Below, piece after piece: positions 25,811 through 38,181 of a DNA stretch of 64,000 nt (its first letter is position 1; each line of letters starts with the position of its first letter). The translations under genes were made by a program, and so were the position numbers. Origin of the DNA: Onchocerca lupi (lineage: Eukaryota > Nematoda > Chromadorea > Rhabditida > Onchocercidae); the NCBI GenBank assembly GCA_028564675.1, contig JAOVVO010000088.1:62001-126000 (forward strand), written 5' to 3'. The notes under the pieces are model-generated. The model worked only from the letters and a program-made list of their open reading frames with translations, ran no database searches and was not told the origin of the DNA.

Positions 25811-28800
25811 TCAATTCTTTAATTTAAATCTAAATTTACAAACCAAATCATGTGGAAGAAGTTCGATTATTCTTCGAGTAGCTGCATTCGGTGGTGCAGT
25901 AGCCAATGATACCACAAAATGATATATGAATGTGATTGTACTCTGTAACGAATAATTTCGCATCTCAAATCTAGTAACACATGTTAAATGAGATGTAAAT
26001 AACGAAGAAACTATAAGCTGATCCAAAGACTTAGAGCAGAATTATTAAGTCAACTCAAAGAAAACTTTACTTTCTCAATGAGGCGAAGACGAAATTTCTT
26101 AGTTTTTTCGGAATAAAAAAATCATCGAGAATAAAGAAACCCAATACTACTATTATGAAGTAGTTCTTTGGTAGTTTTTGATATTCATTTCGTAAAAACT
26201 TCGGGCATTTTTGTATCAAGAAGCTTCTTTCAAACTTTCGAAACTAAATTTACCTTCAAATGTCCAGCTCTAGTCTCACGAACAAATTTTTCAAAAATCA
26301 CTAATACAGAACGCTCCACAGGATTTCCCTGATCGGTTTCGCCATCGTCATCATCATCACCTTAAAAAATAAAGATCATATCTAATGTTACAAAAATCTT
26401 GTTAAAAATGAAGCCTGAGCAAAACTAATTGTAAATTTTATGTCAAAACACCAACTTCTTTTCTTTTCTACGCACTCTCCTCTTACAATTCGTGATTGTC
26501 GCTCTTTCTGTTGCCTCCAGTACGCGTGCATGGCAAGTTGCAAACAATGCACAAGGAATCGTGCAGATACCAAAGCTTTTGGCTCTACGCAACCTAAAAA
26601 TTATCAAAATGGGCAACAAATCCTGAGAAAAATCAAATTTCGATTAAAGTAGATTCTAGAAGCAAAATCCTTCACCAAAATCGACATTCTGCTCAAAGAT
26701 GTATTCAGTGATGCTGCGAGCAAAACTAAGCATGCAGGGCACCGGTGACATAATACCAGCAGCAAGACATAATTCACTAGCACATAACATTTCATCATTT
26801 GTCGATAGTTTTAGCATAGCATTCAACCAGACCTGATAAGTCAACGTTGCATTCTTGTATTTCAAAAAAATTATAAAACTGAAAGTTTATACACATAAAT
26901 ATAAAAAGTCATGAAATTTACAAAACTTTCATGTATTCAGTTGTCAAATTTTCCGGAATGATATGATACTCACTAATTACATGATGGACGCAACAATTAC
27001 TAAGCATAAAAAGTGACTGCAAACATTAACTTATGATGGTAATGAAAAATCGGAAATGGATGAATTTTACTTAATTGAAAAAACAAAATATATATTCCTA
27101 CTTTTGGAATTATTTCTTAAATTTTTGGTTAACTAAACCTACCATGCACCAATTCTCAACAACGCCAGCCTTATTACATCTGTCAACGAGTTGTAAAACA
27201 TTAGGAGATCCCCAAGCTTGTTGGCGAGCGTAAGTAAATGCTTGTTTCAGCATTTCAGCATCCGATGACTGCAAATGATGTGTTAGAGCAAACGCAAATT
27301 TTAAGCAGTTCTGTGAAATAATGAAAATAAATTCAGGGGAAAAAGAAAAAAGAAGACCTGGGCGTTCGTAGCAGGTAATGTAAATGGTACAGTGGGCAGT
27401 TTTCTCTTCGCGCAATTTATAATCCATGTAAATCTCGGATCACGCAAACGATCACAAATTGAAAGATCATCCAACGTACGGCGACAAGTAGCTGACGTTA
27501 ACACCATGCTCAAATATTAATATTCTTTTAATTTTAATAAAATTTTCATATTTCAATTGAGTTTTTAAAACTTTTAAATTCAAAAAATTGAATCGAATGT
27601 TATATAAGCGTATAAGTATTTCAAATAGAACTAATAGTACCGTTCTTGTTGTGTGTGATTCAGCTGATGCGGATATTCGAGAGCTAGAATAAAAGATTTC
27701 ACTAGATTCTGGCGTGGATTGGTTACAGGCTGTGAGCACATCCACTGGACTAAGCAAACGATCATAAAATTAGCATCATCTCGAAAAGCGTGCAAAACAT
27801 TCTGTAATTTCTTCTAAATTTTGATATATCAAAAAGACAAAAACATTTTGTATGACTCTTATTGATTGCGAAAGATGGTATTAATATATTTCATCCAGTA
27901 TAATCACCGATTGCACGTATTTAGAATATTTGCTCGAGAAATTCAGACTTCAATTCAGCACATCGCAACCACCAAAATTTTTTAAAGTTCAAATTAAAGA
28001 ATTACTCAGTATCATATTAACGAAGCATGATATGATTCGCAATTCGTATCGCAACTATTAATTTACAACATATACTGTTCTTTTTCAATCAATGAACAAT
28101 ATATAAAATCTTGCAATTATCATAAAATATGGTTACTTTAATATTTTCATGCAGATGCTCATAATTTTCAAATTTCGTCATCCTGAAATCGTCCAGAAGG
28201 ATCTCACCAATAACTGGTATAAAATCAACCAATTCAGCATAATTTACTCTGTAAAGTAATGAAAAAGAAAATATAAGTAAAGAGATGTTGATATTAAACA
28301 ATTTCTTTAAAACAGTCAATTCATATTCATATTCATATAACTATAAATTAAAGCATTTTAGATAGTTCCTTATTTCAAATAACATGGAAAAGCTAGAATT
28401 TACGTTCTCGGATCCCAGAATGGTTGTCCACGTTTCAGTATATTAACACGATCAACGAATGCTGCCTTTTGTTCATTAGTATAAGTATTCGATAAGCCGC
28501 AACTATCAGCTGCAGTCCAACCATACTGTGATGCAAATTTAAAAAAACATGATTGAGTATTATCCATTCCACGAACTGTCCCATTCACTAACTCACTAGG
28601 TCGCTATAAAAAAAAAAAAAGTTACTGAACTAAAAATAATAAAACCAATACTATGCTCCTATAAAACCTATGTACGGTAATTGTGGACGGCAAATATAAA
28701 ACGAATTAATAGGAACCATCAAATAAATTCTTACAATGCAAAATGAAAACTACTCACGAGATCATCATATATAAAACGTATTCTCGTTAATAAGATAAAC

Positions 28801-31800
28801 GAAAGGTTGAAAGCAAGAGCACGCTGACGTTCGTCATCCATATCCAGACCTTCTGCTGGTCGTTCACTTTGTCCATTTATCCTATAAATAAATTAATACT
28901 CTAATTTACAATTTCAAATAAAAATAGACTTAAAATAAAAAAGTTGAGGATTTACAAAATTTACTACTAGATAAATCATATTCTTGCACACTGTCACACT
29001 AATGAAAATTATATAGAGGATGAAAAGAGTTTTTAGAAAGAAAAAAGAAAGAAACTTACATCGCAAGTTTTGCGCTGAAATAAGTCAAATTACCATCAGC
29101 ACAAAATGACGCACAAACAGAATCAAATGTAAACAATCCTCCGCTACCACTGGCCAGTTTCAAAAGAACATTTATTACAGCATTATTGGGTTGCCTTAAT
29201 ATCTAAAATAGATTCACTTTAAGATTTTTTTCGCTATAGGATATAAAAGATGGCAACAACAATGTAAAACAAACCTTGTCTACAGCCATTTTAGCTGAAT
29301 TTGCTCGCAATATAAGCGGTTGGTGCACAGGTGTAGTTGATGTTTGTGCAAGCATCTGGAAAAGCTCTGGCCAATATTGAGATCTACAAAATTCAAGAGA
29401 GATAGACATGACTCAATTCAAAACTGAAGTTTTTTCTGAAAAGAAAAATTCCTCAAATCTATAATTGTTCAAACGTAGTTGGATTTTAAATTTACACACA
29501 TAATTTGCATCCAATACTAATACCATCATTAATAAAGTGTATTTCATAAAGTTACGGAATGCGGACAAGACCAAGCAATAATTTCTTAATTGCTATATCA
29601 CATAAGACTGAACATATAAAGCTAGACTTTAAAATTGCAAAATTCAAGACCTAAAGACACTTTATGATTCTTGAAATCCTGCATGTTGTAGTTTAATTTC
29701 ATTTTGAATACCTTTTTTCGAGCAAATTTTTCAAAACACCTTCATTGATGACACCTGCTGCAGCCATCTGTTCTAAAAGATGTTGGAATGTATTTGTCTT
29801 CGTTTTCATATCTACCTAAAAAATAGTACTAAAAAACAAAACTTTTTTGGATAAATAAAACTTTTTTTGAATGGACAAAAAGGTACAGTTTTTCCCTCAG
29901 CAACTTGAAATTTCGAAAATATTCAGCATCAGTAGTCATTAAAATATTGCAAAGCAGTAACGCAGTAAAGAGCTGCACTATCCTTCAATTTTTTACATAC
30001 TGACGCAATGTTTATTGCAGAACATAAGCTGCAAGGTTAACAATTGGAATTTACTTGATTCAAAAGAGTCTTGTTATCGCAAATAGTATTAAGTGCAGTA
30101 ATCAAATCGTCAAGTGGGGCGCCAAGAATTAGCAGGTGTTTGACAATCTGCGGAAGTTTCACATAATAAAATGCTTGTGATGCTACCAGTTCTTCACCCA
30201 ATGATTCTTTAGCATCGAGCTGGAAGAGTTCAAATAATGATAGAATTTATAGAGTGAAAGCATAAATTAATAAATCTTTGTATACTTTAATATAACAATG
30301 ATTGTATAAATCAATTTTCTTAATAAAAATGCAGACCATACCATAATCAACAGAGATGCCCGTATCATGTCCTCAAACATTTTCGGAAATGGAAATTCAA
30401 GAATTTCGGCAAGTTCAAAGAAAGAATCCGCCATTTGGTCCACTTTCTTTGTCATTCTGAATCCTTCGAAAACCGAGACTAATGTAAGAATTGCTGGATG
30501 TGACTATAACTTAGTTAACTGAGAAATTTACCACAAATAATCGACTAAGTTTTTATATTAATGTGTTAACAATTTTTTAAATTGATTAATCAAATAACGC
30601 CCGTTTCTTTTGTAATTCTGACTTAAAAATGACATCAGCAAAAAACCACATCATAAATCAATGAAACCTTCAATAACTAAGCATGTGGTACCTGTTTGAC
30701 TAAGCCACCAAGATTATCCTCAATTCGTTCTGCTGGTGAAGTGCCAAATTGCTGCAAAGCCTCAGTCATCGTTTTTAATTCCTCGCAATCAGGGTAACTT
30801 TGTGCAAATGAAACAGCAGCTTCTACAACATAATTTACACTTTCTGAAAACAAATATACATTTAGTTTTATTAAATAAGAGCAATCAAATTAAAACAACT
30901 TAAGATGTGTAAACAATAGGAAGAAGTATAAAAGAATTATGTTCTCATTGGTTTTGGATAGAGGATAAATTAAATATTTTTGATGGAAGGAGAAAGAAGA
31001 AAAAGGAAGTTTGTCATTTAATAAAGATTCAGCTAATTAACAAACTAAACAGTAAATAAATTTGAAAAAATGTTCCCAACAAAATTCTAACCATAATGTT
31101 TTTTTTTTTTTTTAATTTCAAAATAACATTAATAGTGATGGACAGATGTGGATAAAAAAGTTAACTGAGATATGGAAAAAGGATTGGAAAAAACAACGAA
31201 CTACTTATGAAGCCATCATAGTACTAACCTGCACCAATGTGTTCATGAATATACAGCAAGGCACGAACAAACTTGCTGTTTGCATACGCACAAGCGCAAT
31301 GAATAAGTGCTTGGGTGCTTCGTTTATTTTCATTTTTTAAGGAGTATTCTAAAGCCAGTAAGCACCAATTTAAAACAGTCATCAGTGATCCCGATAATTC
31401 CAAGCATTCTTTTTCCGAAGTATAATTGCATCTAAAAAATTAATAATTCCTAATCCATAGAACAACTGATGAGTTTTCTTTAGAACATTAAAAACTGAAA
31501 GCTTAGAACATAGTGATATCGAAAAATTACTTCAGCAAAGGAACTGAATTTCGTAAAATCGTAGCCAGAGCTTCAATGCAGTACTCACGTGAAAACTGTC
31601 GAAATTCAGCGATCACTTCAATGAAAACGGCCCATCGAAGTACCTGGTAATTAACTAAATTTAGTAAGCCAAATCAAGCAAAAGTGATGCATTTTAAATT
31701 TCTATCAATTTTTTCTCGATTAAAAAAATCTTTATTTTTTAACAAATAAATGCATTATGAAAAAGGGTAAAAAAGGCAAGAATAAAGAAAACCATCGATG

Positions 31801-32457
31801 ATGAATTCAAAGAAAATAAACTATTAAAATAACCAAGAAAATTGCAAAACAATGTAAAGATCAAAAATAAAATAATAAACACCTCTGCTTTCACCAGTGC
31901 TTCCAGACAGGAAAGCATCCGCTGATCAGGAGTCACTGACGCCGTAGCAAAACGAAGAAGCATTGCTAAATTTGGAATTCAAAAAAAAAGAAAAAAAAAA
32001 TAAAACATAATAAATCAATAAATCATAATATAAAAAAAATGAAATATAATAAATCGTACAGGTCCTAACTGTTTTTTATTTATGCTATTCTAAAATGATA
32101 CTATGCTATCAAATATATTGATATCAATATTTATTGAAAACTTCGTGTTTTCTGTCAGTTCGGTCAAATGAAATGTAGCATAAGTTTTATATTCATATTC
32201 AAGCATGCTTGTTTACTTACTTACACCTATGCAAATGTTTGGCTACTGATATAACTAAGTTTATATCAAATTCAAACATTGAAAAATTTACAAGAGATAG
32301 CTCTGTACTGCTGTTCATTGCAACCAGACGTTGCTATACGCTTTTTTAAGAAAGCACCGAATTCAATCGCTGACATTCCTTCGGCATGAGCACGAGTCAC
32401 CAGGTTCGTTACCCAACCTATATCTGTTTGTTGCTTGTCCTCATTCAGCACTCCCAT
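25811..32457 (-). CDS. MED24: Mediator complex subunit MED24 (LIN-25 in C. elegans)
   Basis: A tail-module subunit of Mediator that links transcription factors to RNA polymerase II. Twenty exons are read on the minus strand: 32457-32292, 31965-31883, 31643-31531, 31431-31229, 30843-30692, 30503-30342, 30219-30055, 29815-29712, 29383-29275, 29202-29060, 28881-28758, 28603-28404, 28248-28137, 27813-27641, 27508-27358, 27310-27143, 26832-26676, 26593-26487, 26360-26254, 26029-25811. They give about 972 residues, against 989 for human MED24. Landmarks shared with vertebrate MED24 include the N-terminal helices, AAGVINEGVLKNLL (human GLLSEASVNNLM), QPLILRANSAK (human IQLILRAEPT) and RALAFNLSFILL. 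The start ATG lies 14 bases after a TTTCAG, probably a trans-splice site. Exons 18 and 19 do not join in frame with the obvious GTAAGA donor at 26486, so the 3' part is less sure. The final residues follow a TGA at 25811. Confidence 0.85.
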
Positions 32458-32469
32458 TAAGATATATAC

Positions 32470-34230
32470 AAACTGAAATTCAATTCATTTTAATATCATT
32501 TTCTCTTTTTTGCATCTTTGATAAATTACAAATTAAAAGCAAAAAAAAGAACGCACTATGATATGCCAAATATCAGTTTGAACAAATATGAAAACAAGTT
32601 CGATTATAATTGGAAAATACAACGCCATCAGTAGATGGATCGAACTGCGTAGAAAGTCTAGAGTCAAAAGGTGCTCGACTTCTAATCATTTCACATGATA
32701 TGTATGTTGCTTACAGGACTAATAAAACATCCTAGTACTACAGTACTACCTTTCCACTCTCCATCCATCTCACCCCCGCAACCAGGTCACTCACTCCCTT
32801 TCAGACAATCTAGCTCAATTTAACGGCTAGCAATGAGCGGTGTAACAAAGCTACTATGAAAAACGCTGGTTTCACCTTAAATTTTCAGTGAGTTTAATTG
32901 AGGAAGTTGTCCTGGCAACGTAAAGGGTATTTCACGTATTTCAGGTTCTTATTTAGTTAATTAAAGATTGTGAGATCGAGGATGACAGACGAGTAAAACC
33001 CTAAAATTACAGAAGAGATTTAAGTGCAAAAGACTAGTTTTTATCCCGGCAAAGCACCGTAGATTCGTTGGTATGTAAATTGAATATGAGTCAAAGTTCA
33101 AATTAAAGAATTCAAATCAAATGAAGACAACGAATAAACGATTTCCAGGGCATTTATTTCAAGAATTTATTCATTATTTACCAACTGTTCATCAGTTCCT
33201 CCTACACTTTCGGCGAAAAATGCCATTCCTTCTCTTTCCCTGTTCATGCGATGTTGCCGCAAGATCAATCAAACTGATAGCAGCAAGAGACCATTTGGTA
33301 TTAAGTGACATTTGGCTCACAATTTGATTCTAATCATGTTCTTCTTAAGGATTACAATTTGATGATTGTGTTTCTGGGATGACTGTTTCACGCTAATCAT
33401 CTAAGATTTTCTGGAAAAGCATGACTTCATGCAATATGCTGCTCAAGAATTTCGATTTCTTTTGATCGTTTTTAGAAAGCAGCAAATAACTGAGGAAAAT
33501 CGAAGAAAAAAATGTTTGTTTACTTTCAAGATCTAATCAGAATAAATTGTTTACTTTACTACTAGATGAATCAATAGTTAGTGCGTTTTGTAAAAATAGA
33601 AAAAGGAAGTTACATGAGATTTGATGCAAGACAAAATTATTACATCACATTTCCTGTACCACAATCCTCGGGAATCTCTGCAACAGTACATTGTCTTGAT
33701 CGTTGTGCTAAATGCCGGAAATAATCCTTATGTCCGTTATTCAGACATTTTAATTGTAGATTGTTTACACATTTACAAAATTGTCAACCAATTTGTTATA
33801 GCATGATCCATCTTCAAAATTGATAAAATGTAATACTATTCAAAAAATAGAATCTTCTAGAAGTCAGAAATCATGTCTAGACAAAATTGAAATGCTGAAA
33901 ATTTGGGATGGGATAATTCTTTGCTATAGTTCAACTCATAAGGTCACATATTTACAAGGCATGAAGCTAATGATATCGTTTCAAAAGGAATGATCAATCA
34001 AACAAAGAAAAAAAAAAAATGAATCTTCTAGAAATCAGAAATCACATGTCTAGACAAAATTGAAGTGCTGCAATATGGAATAGTGATTCCTTGTTGCATT
34101 CTAAGCTATGAGGTCACATATCGATGCCACAAATACCTATGTAATTACCAACAAAAATTCCAAGAATGAAGATTTTCCATTGAAAATGCATTACCGTAGT
34201 CGGTAACTTCACACAGTGATTAATTATGGA
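32470..34230. other. Upstream region of MED24
   Basis: No gene is supported. The first few hundred bases should hold the MED24 promoter. A tandem-like direct duplication lies at its far end (listed separately). Confidence 0.4.
33845..34127. repeat. Diverged direct duplication of about 108 bp
   Basis: The block GAATCTTCTAGAAGTCAGAA... ending AAGGTCACATAT (about 33848-33950) is repeated with scattered differences at about 34021-34120 (GAATCTTCTAGAAATCAGAA... GAGGTCACATAT). The shared core includes TGTCTAGACAAAATTGAA. There is no coding potential. Confidence 0.7.
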
Positions 34231-34234
34231 TAAT

Positions 34235-35117
34235 CTAATTAAGGCGACGGTTAGTCTTAGATAGAACTATTATTTCTTTTTCAAATCTGCAAAGCACTTT
34301 TTTAATTTGATTGACCTCGTCAGTCAAGATTAGAAAATTGTTGTCATTTTCGCATCTCCGCTTATTATGCAAATTCTGTATATTTGGAGGATATGTATTT
34401 TCTATTTTCTTCTTTACCACAGTGACGCCAACCGCTATTTGTTTTAAATATTCATTCAGTCTTATTTATTACGTACGTTCATCGTTCACATTTCATATTT
34501 TATATTTACTACCAATTTATACGCCATTTACAATATCCCATACGTCAGTCTCGATTTCAATAGTTAGTTACATCCCTTTACAAACTTGTTTTTTGCATAT
34601 AATTGCAAATGCAACTCTTCAATTATACTTTCATTTACCCCAAAAGAAGAAATTTATGAGTAAGGAGTAGCATGATGCAAATTTATTGTTAGAGCTCGGT
34701 AAAATTAATTTTTTTAAAACTAGTTCAAAAATATAAATTTATTTCCATGTAAATTTAACACTATATTGTTGTATTCTAATGTATTTGTTTTATTTTTTCG
34801 GATTCAATTTGAAATTCCAATATTTTTCAAAATAACTGAGTTTTGCTATATCTGAACATTATTTCTATTCAGCAAGTTAAGTTATCGGTTGCCATCATGA
34901 CAAAGCTCTGATTCACCCTAAGATTTATATCGCGTATCCTCTAGTTTCTAATAACCTAATAATTTATTTTGAAAAGTACGATGTACTGTATGGCAGTTGC
35001 AGGAACTGCATAACGAATTCATAACGAATACCACCTGCAACCGTTTTTCGGGCCATGAAATTTGAGATGGAACGGGATAATCTCAAAATTGTTGGCCACC
35101 AAGGATATTTTTTCCAT
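34235..35117 (-). CDS. Weak candidate two-exon gene, unknown product
   Basis: Minus-strand exon 35117-35035 (ATG, 27 codons plus 2 bases, ending AG|GTGGTA) joins in phase to 34460-34235 (75 codons, TAG stop) to give about 102 residues. The first part reads NFEIIPFHLKFHGP. The second is lysine-rich with a heptad-like helix (ILTDEVNQIKKVLCRFEKEI). Both parts look coding compared with the surroundings. The acceptor (AATAAG|A) lacks the usual TTTTCAG, so an intermediate exon or a different partner is possible. The first exon loosely recalls the start of ribonuclease H2 subunit C, but the diagnostic FRGR motif is missing, so I do not assign that function. An overlapping plus-strand frame (34311-34670) looks like its antisense shadow. 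Confidence 0.3.
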
Positions 35118-35129
35118 CTCGTTTCTTCT

Positions 35130-38120
35130 TCTCCTCTCAAACGCAACTTTTCACCAAAATCTTTCAGTTGGAAAAGAACTACTGCAGTGATGTTTTGAGA
35201 GAAGAATTCTTTGCACTTTTTTTTTGTTTGTGTTCAAAAATTCAATCAATTTTCTTTCCGAAAAATTTGAAATGTATCGTAATGCATATTACAATATCTA
35301 TCAACAGTCTTGAAGATTTTTCACATTCTACCTGTTACAAATAATTTTTGAATTATTATATGAACAATATAGCTATATCAATTTTCCGCTCCTTTCGGCA
35401 ACTAATAATGGTATCATAATTCTCTTTTGAATTTCAATACCACAATCCCTTTATTTTTCGGGTAAAATATCTGTCATTTGCCAAAAGCGTAAAATCGGTA
35501 ATGATTGCAAGAAAAAGGTGTGAGCAATTTCCGATTGGAAAAGCATTCATCGATGTGTAAGATCCACGATATCGATAGGGATTCATTTTGCTCCGAAAAT
35601 TACCTTCTCTTCATCAGCCACTATTCGAAGAGATGCTGAACTATTGGTATCACACCTGCTTTCATGCCATATGCTAACATCAAAGGCATCCCTACCTCAA
35701 TCAAGTTGCACCTTTAATAGGTACTAGTACAAATTATCCGGACCAATTAAGAGTTTCCCAATTTTGCTGCAGCCGGATTATCCCACTAATTTACCTGCTT
35801 ATGTCACTCAGGAATGTTGCTTTGATTACGATCAGAAATAATGGAAATTTGCGTGACATACTGCTATTCACTTTGACAAGTGAAATTCATGATAAAGACG
35901 CATTTGATCGATTGATAATCATTTGAGCGATTAAATGGATAGTTGAATTGATAATCATTTGAGCGATTCAATAAATAGTTTTTCATGAGATTTTATCAAC
36001 TTCAGAATAATTTAAGATTTTGCAAATAATTTAAATAGATGATCAATTTATCTGCAATTTGTATCGTGCCTTAACTTTAGAGTATATCTATATGGAAGAT
36101 TATCTCTATTTCTTACTCTTCCACTGTGTTTTTCTTATCTTTCGTTCTTTATCCTCCATTTTCTGATCTCCATAACAAGTTTAAACTTTTAGATTTCTCT
36201 TTGCTACAGCAAGAATTATAAACCAATTTTTATTTTTTGTTATATTATAATTTTCTGGTTCTAAACATTTGAGAAATGGACTTTTGTTTCGAGTTGTCAG
36301 TAGCTAAAGTATTTAGTTTGGAAAAGTTAATAGAATAGAAAGTTGAGTTAATAAAACTTCGAGTTCGGAATATATTGACAAATTTTGCCAATGTTCTGTT
36401 CTCTTCTTTATATGAAACTACATTATCAAGGCAAGTGTACATAAGTTTGATTTCTAGGTAGCATATCCACTCACAACTTTACCATAAATAAAGGTCAATT
36501 CGCAGTTCAGTGACGTGTAAACGGATATGGATGCCGCTGATATGCTCTGCGGGGGTACCTTATTCCAACCATTGTTTTTGTACAGGTGAAACCCGTAATC
36601 AGGTGAAACTAACAGTCTATTTTTTCAGAAAAAGAAAAGAAATTTAATAACTAATACCTTAGTACCCATTTTCATTTTACCAAGGTATTAATCCTTTCCA
36701 TTGTACCATCAATCATCATCATATCAGATAAGCCTTGTTTACTGTGTTACGTAAGTAATGACGATTCGTGAATAATATACAATTAATTGTAAGTAATGTG
36801 ATGAAATCAAAGTAATTATATGTAATCACAAATTATTTTTAAAATTATTGGATTAAAAATTTTCACAAAGTAATTGAATTGTGACATTGAAGAATTGGTA
36901 GGAGATTAACTGATCTTTTGGATGAATTTTCATCCAAAAGTTAGGTTTTACTTGAATTAAAGTAAGAAATTTTAAATAGATGTTTTATTATCCTTGAGAA
37001 ACTGTAAGCTGCTTCATCCAACCGATTCGTATTCCAAATTATGAGATCTAAAAATGCTATACTTTTCTTGATTGCCTAATTTTCACCTTCTTTCATCATG
37101 CTTTAAGAGTGCAGCATTCTTTCTTGTTATTTTGCAAAATAAAATTATTTATAAAATTGCATATTTTACAAGACAATTCACGTATAAGATTTTAAAGCTA
37201 GAATATATTTCTCCTTCAGTGCTCCGTGAAAATTCATGATCTAATCTTTATTATTCCATAGTTCTTTCATTGACTCAAGTGATCCATTTTACGTAATTTA
37301 CGTGTATTTTACTTTTGAAACTTGATGACTTTACAATTTCCAGCTATTTTCAACTAAATATTAGATTCTTGGATGCTGTCACCGTTCATTGTCATACGGT
37401 GTCACAGAATATATCTCTGGGCGTGTCTACAAATGCGGCTCTACTCAATCGCTTCATCTTGGGCGTGTCCACTTTGATTGTGAGATCTTTCGGACCAAAA
37501 AAATTATTTCACTAAAAAAAATTAAAGATCAGAGGTTATGTTACCGAACCTAAATTTTTTATTTTTAAATTTCATTTTTAAGGCAAATTCTCTTAATAAA
37601 GAGGAAAATTTCCGATTTCTTTCCTTTTATTTGCAATTTTAAGATTTACATCTTCATTCAAAATACAATTTACAGCTATGAAAAACATGCCTTTATTAAT
37701 CGTTTGCTTAATCTTATCTTCTGCTTGATTAATCAAATTTTAGGACCAAAAAATTCACTGAATTTCATTACTCTTCATCTATATTCATTGTAGATTTAAT
37801 GTCCAAAGCCGACCAGAAGTTGACTACCAAAGAACAAACCTAATTTAGTGACAATGGAAAAAGGCGGAAAGTTGGCATTGCTAGAGTTGTTTTCTGTTCA
37901 AAGCCTAGCTTCTTGTTGCTTATGTTCTGCTATAGAATTTAGTGTTACTTCATAGCTTTTCCCTATTGATTTTTAAAATTGCTTCAAATTGATACTAGTT
38001 TGACTACGGTATGTTCGATATTCTCATGCAATTAGTACCAGTATAAGTATGGTGCAATTTTAACACGAAGATTTTTTGCGATTTTTATTTATTTTGCAGT
38101 ACTAAATGATAAATTTACTG
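35130..38120. other. Upstream region of the second homeobox gene
   Basis: No gene is supported. It contains a 36-bp unit repeated twice (35911-35932 and 35947-35968 share ATTGATAATCATTTGAGCGA), a GC-rich patch near 36530-36570 (CCGCTGATATGCTCTGCGGG can form a small hairpin) and a pair of GGGCGTGTC motifs at 37420-37475. Confidence 0.4.
37379..37480. promoter_or_regulatory. Candidate cis-regulatory module before homeobox copy 2
   Basis: GGGCGTGTCTAC and GGGCGTGTCCAC lie about 43 bases apart, and TGTCACCGT ... ACGGTGTCAC forms an imperfect inverted repeat just before them. The patch is unusually GC-rich for this window and ends about 700 bases upstream of the second homeobox gene. GGGCGTG resembles KLF/Sp-type zinc-finger sites. 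Regulatory function is inference. Confidence 0.35.
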
Positions 38121-38181
38121 TTTTCAGAAAGATTACTGGGAGAACATTAAGTTTATAGTACCGTAATCTTCATGTAAACCG

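Noticed and set aside
26656..26660. TAG stop ending MED24 directly after exon 17
   Set aside because: Reading through to it is possible, but further exons downstream (GCVEPKALVSARFL, ERSVLVIFEKFVRETRAG, and the last 73-codon exon) look coding and bring the length to that of human MED24.
34311..34670. 119-residue plus-strand open frame with many hydrophobic residues
   Set aside because: It overlaps a more protein-like minus-strand frame and its Phe/Ser/Ile-rich composition is typical of antisense to lysine/asparagine-rich coding or AT-rich DNA.
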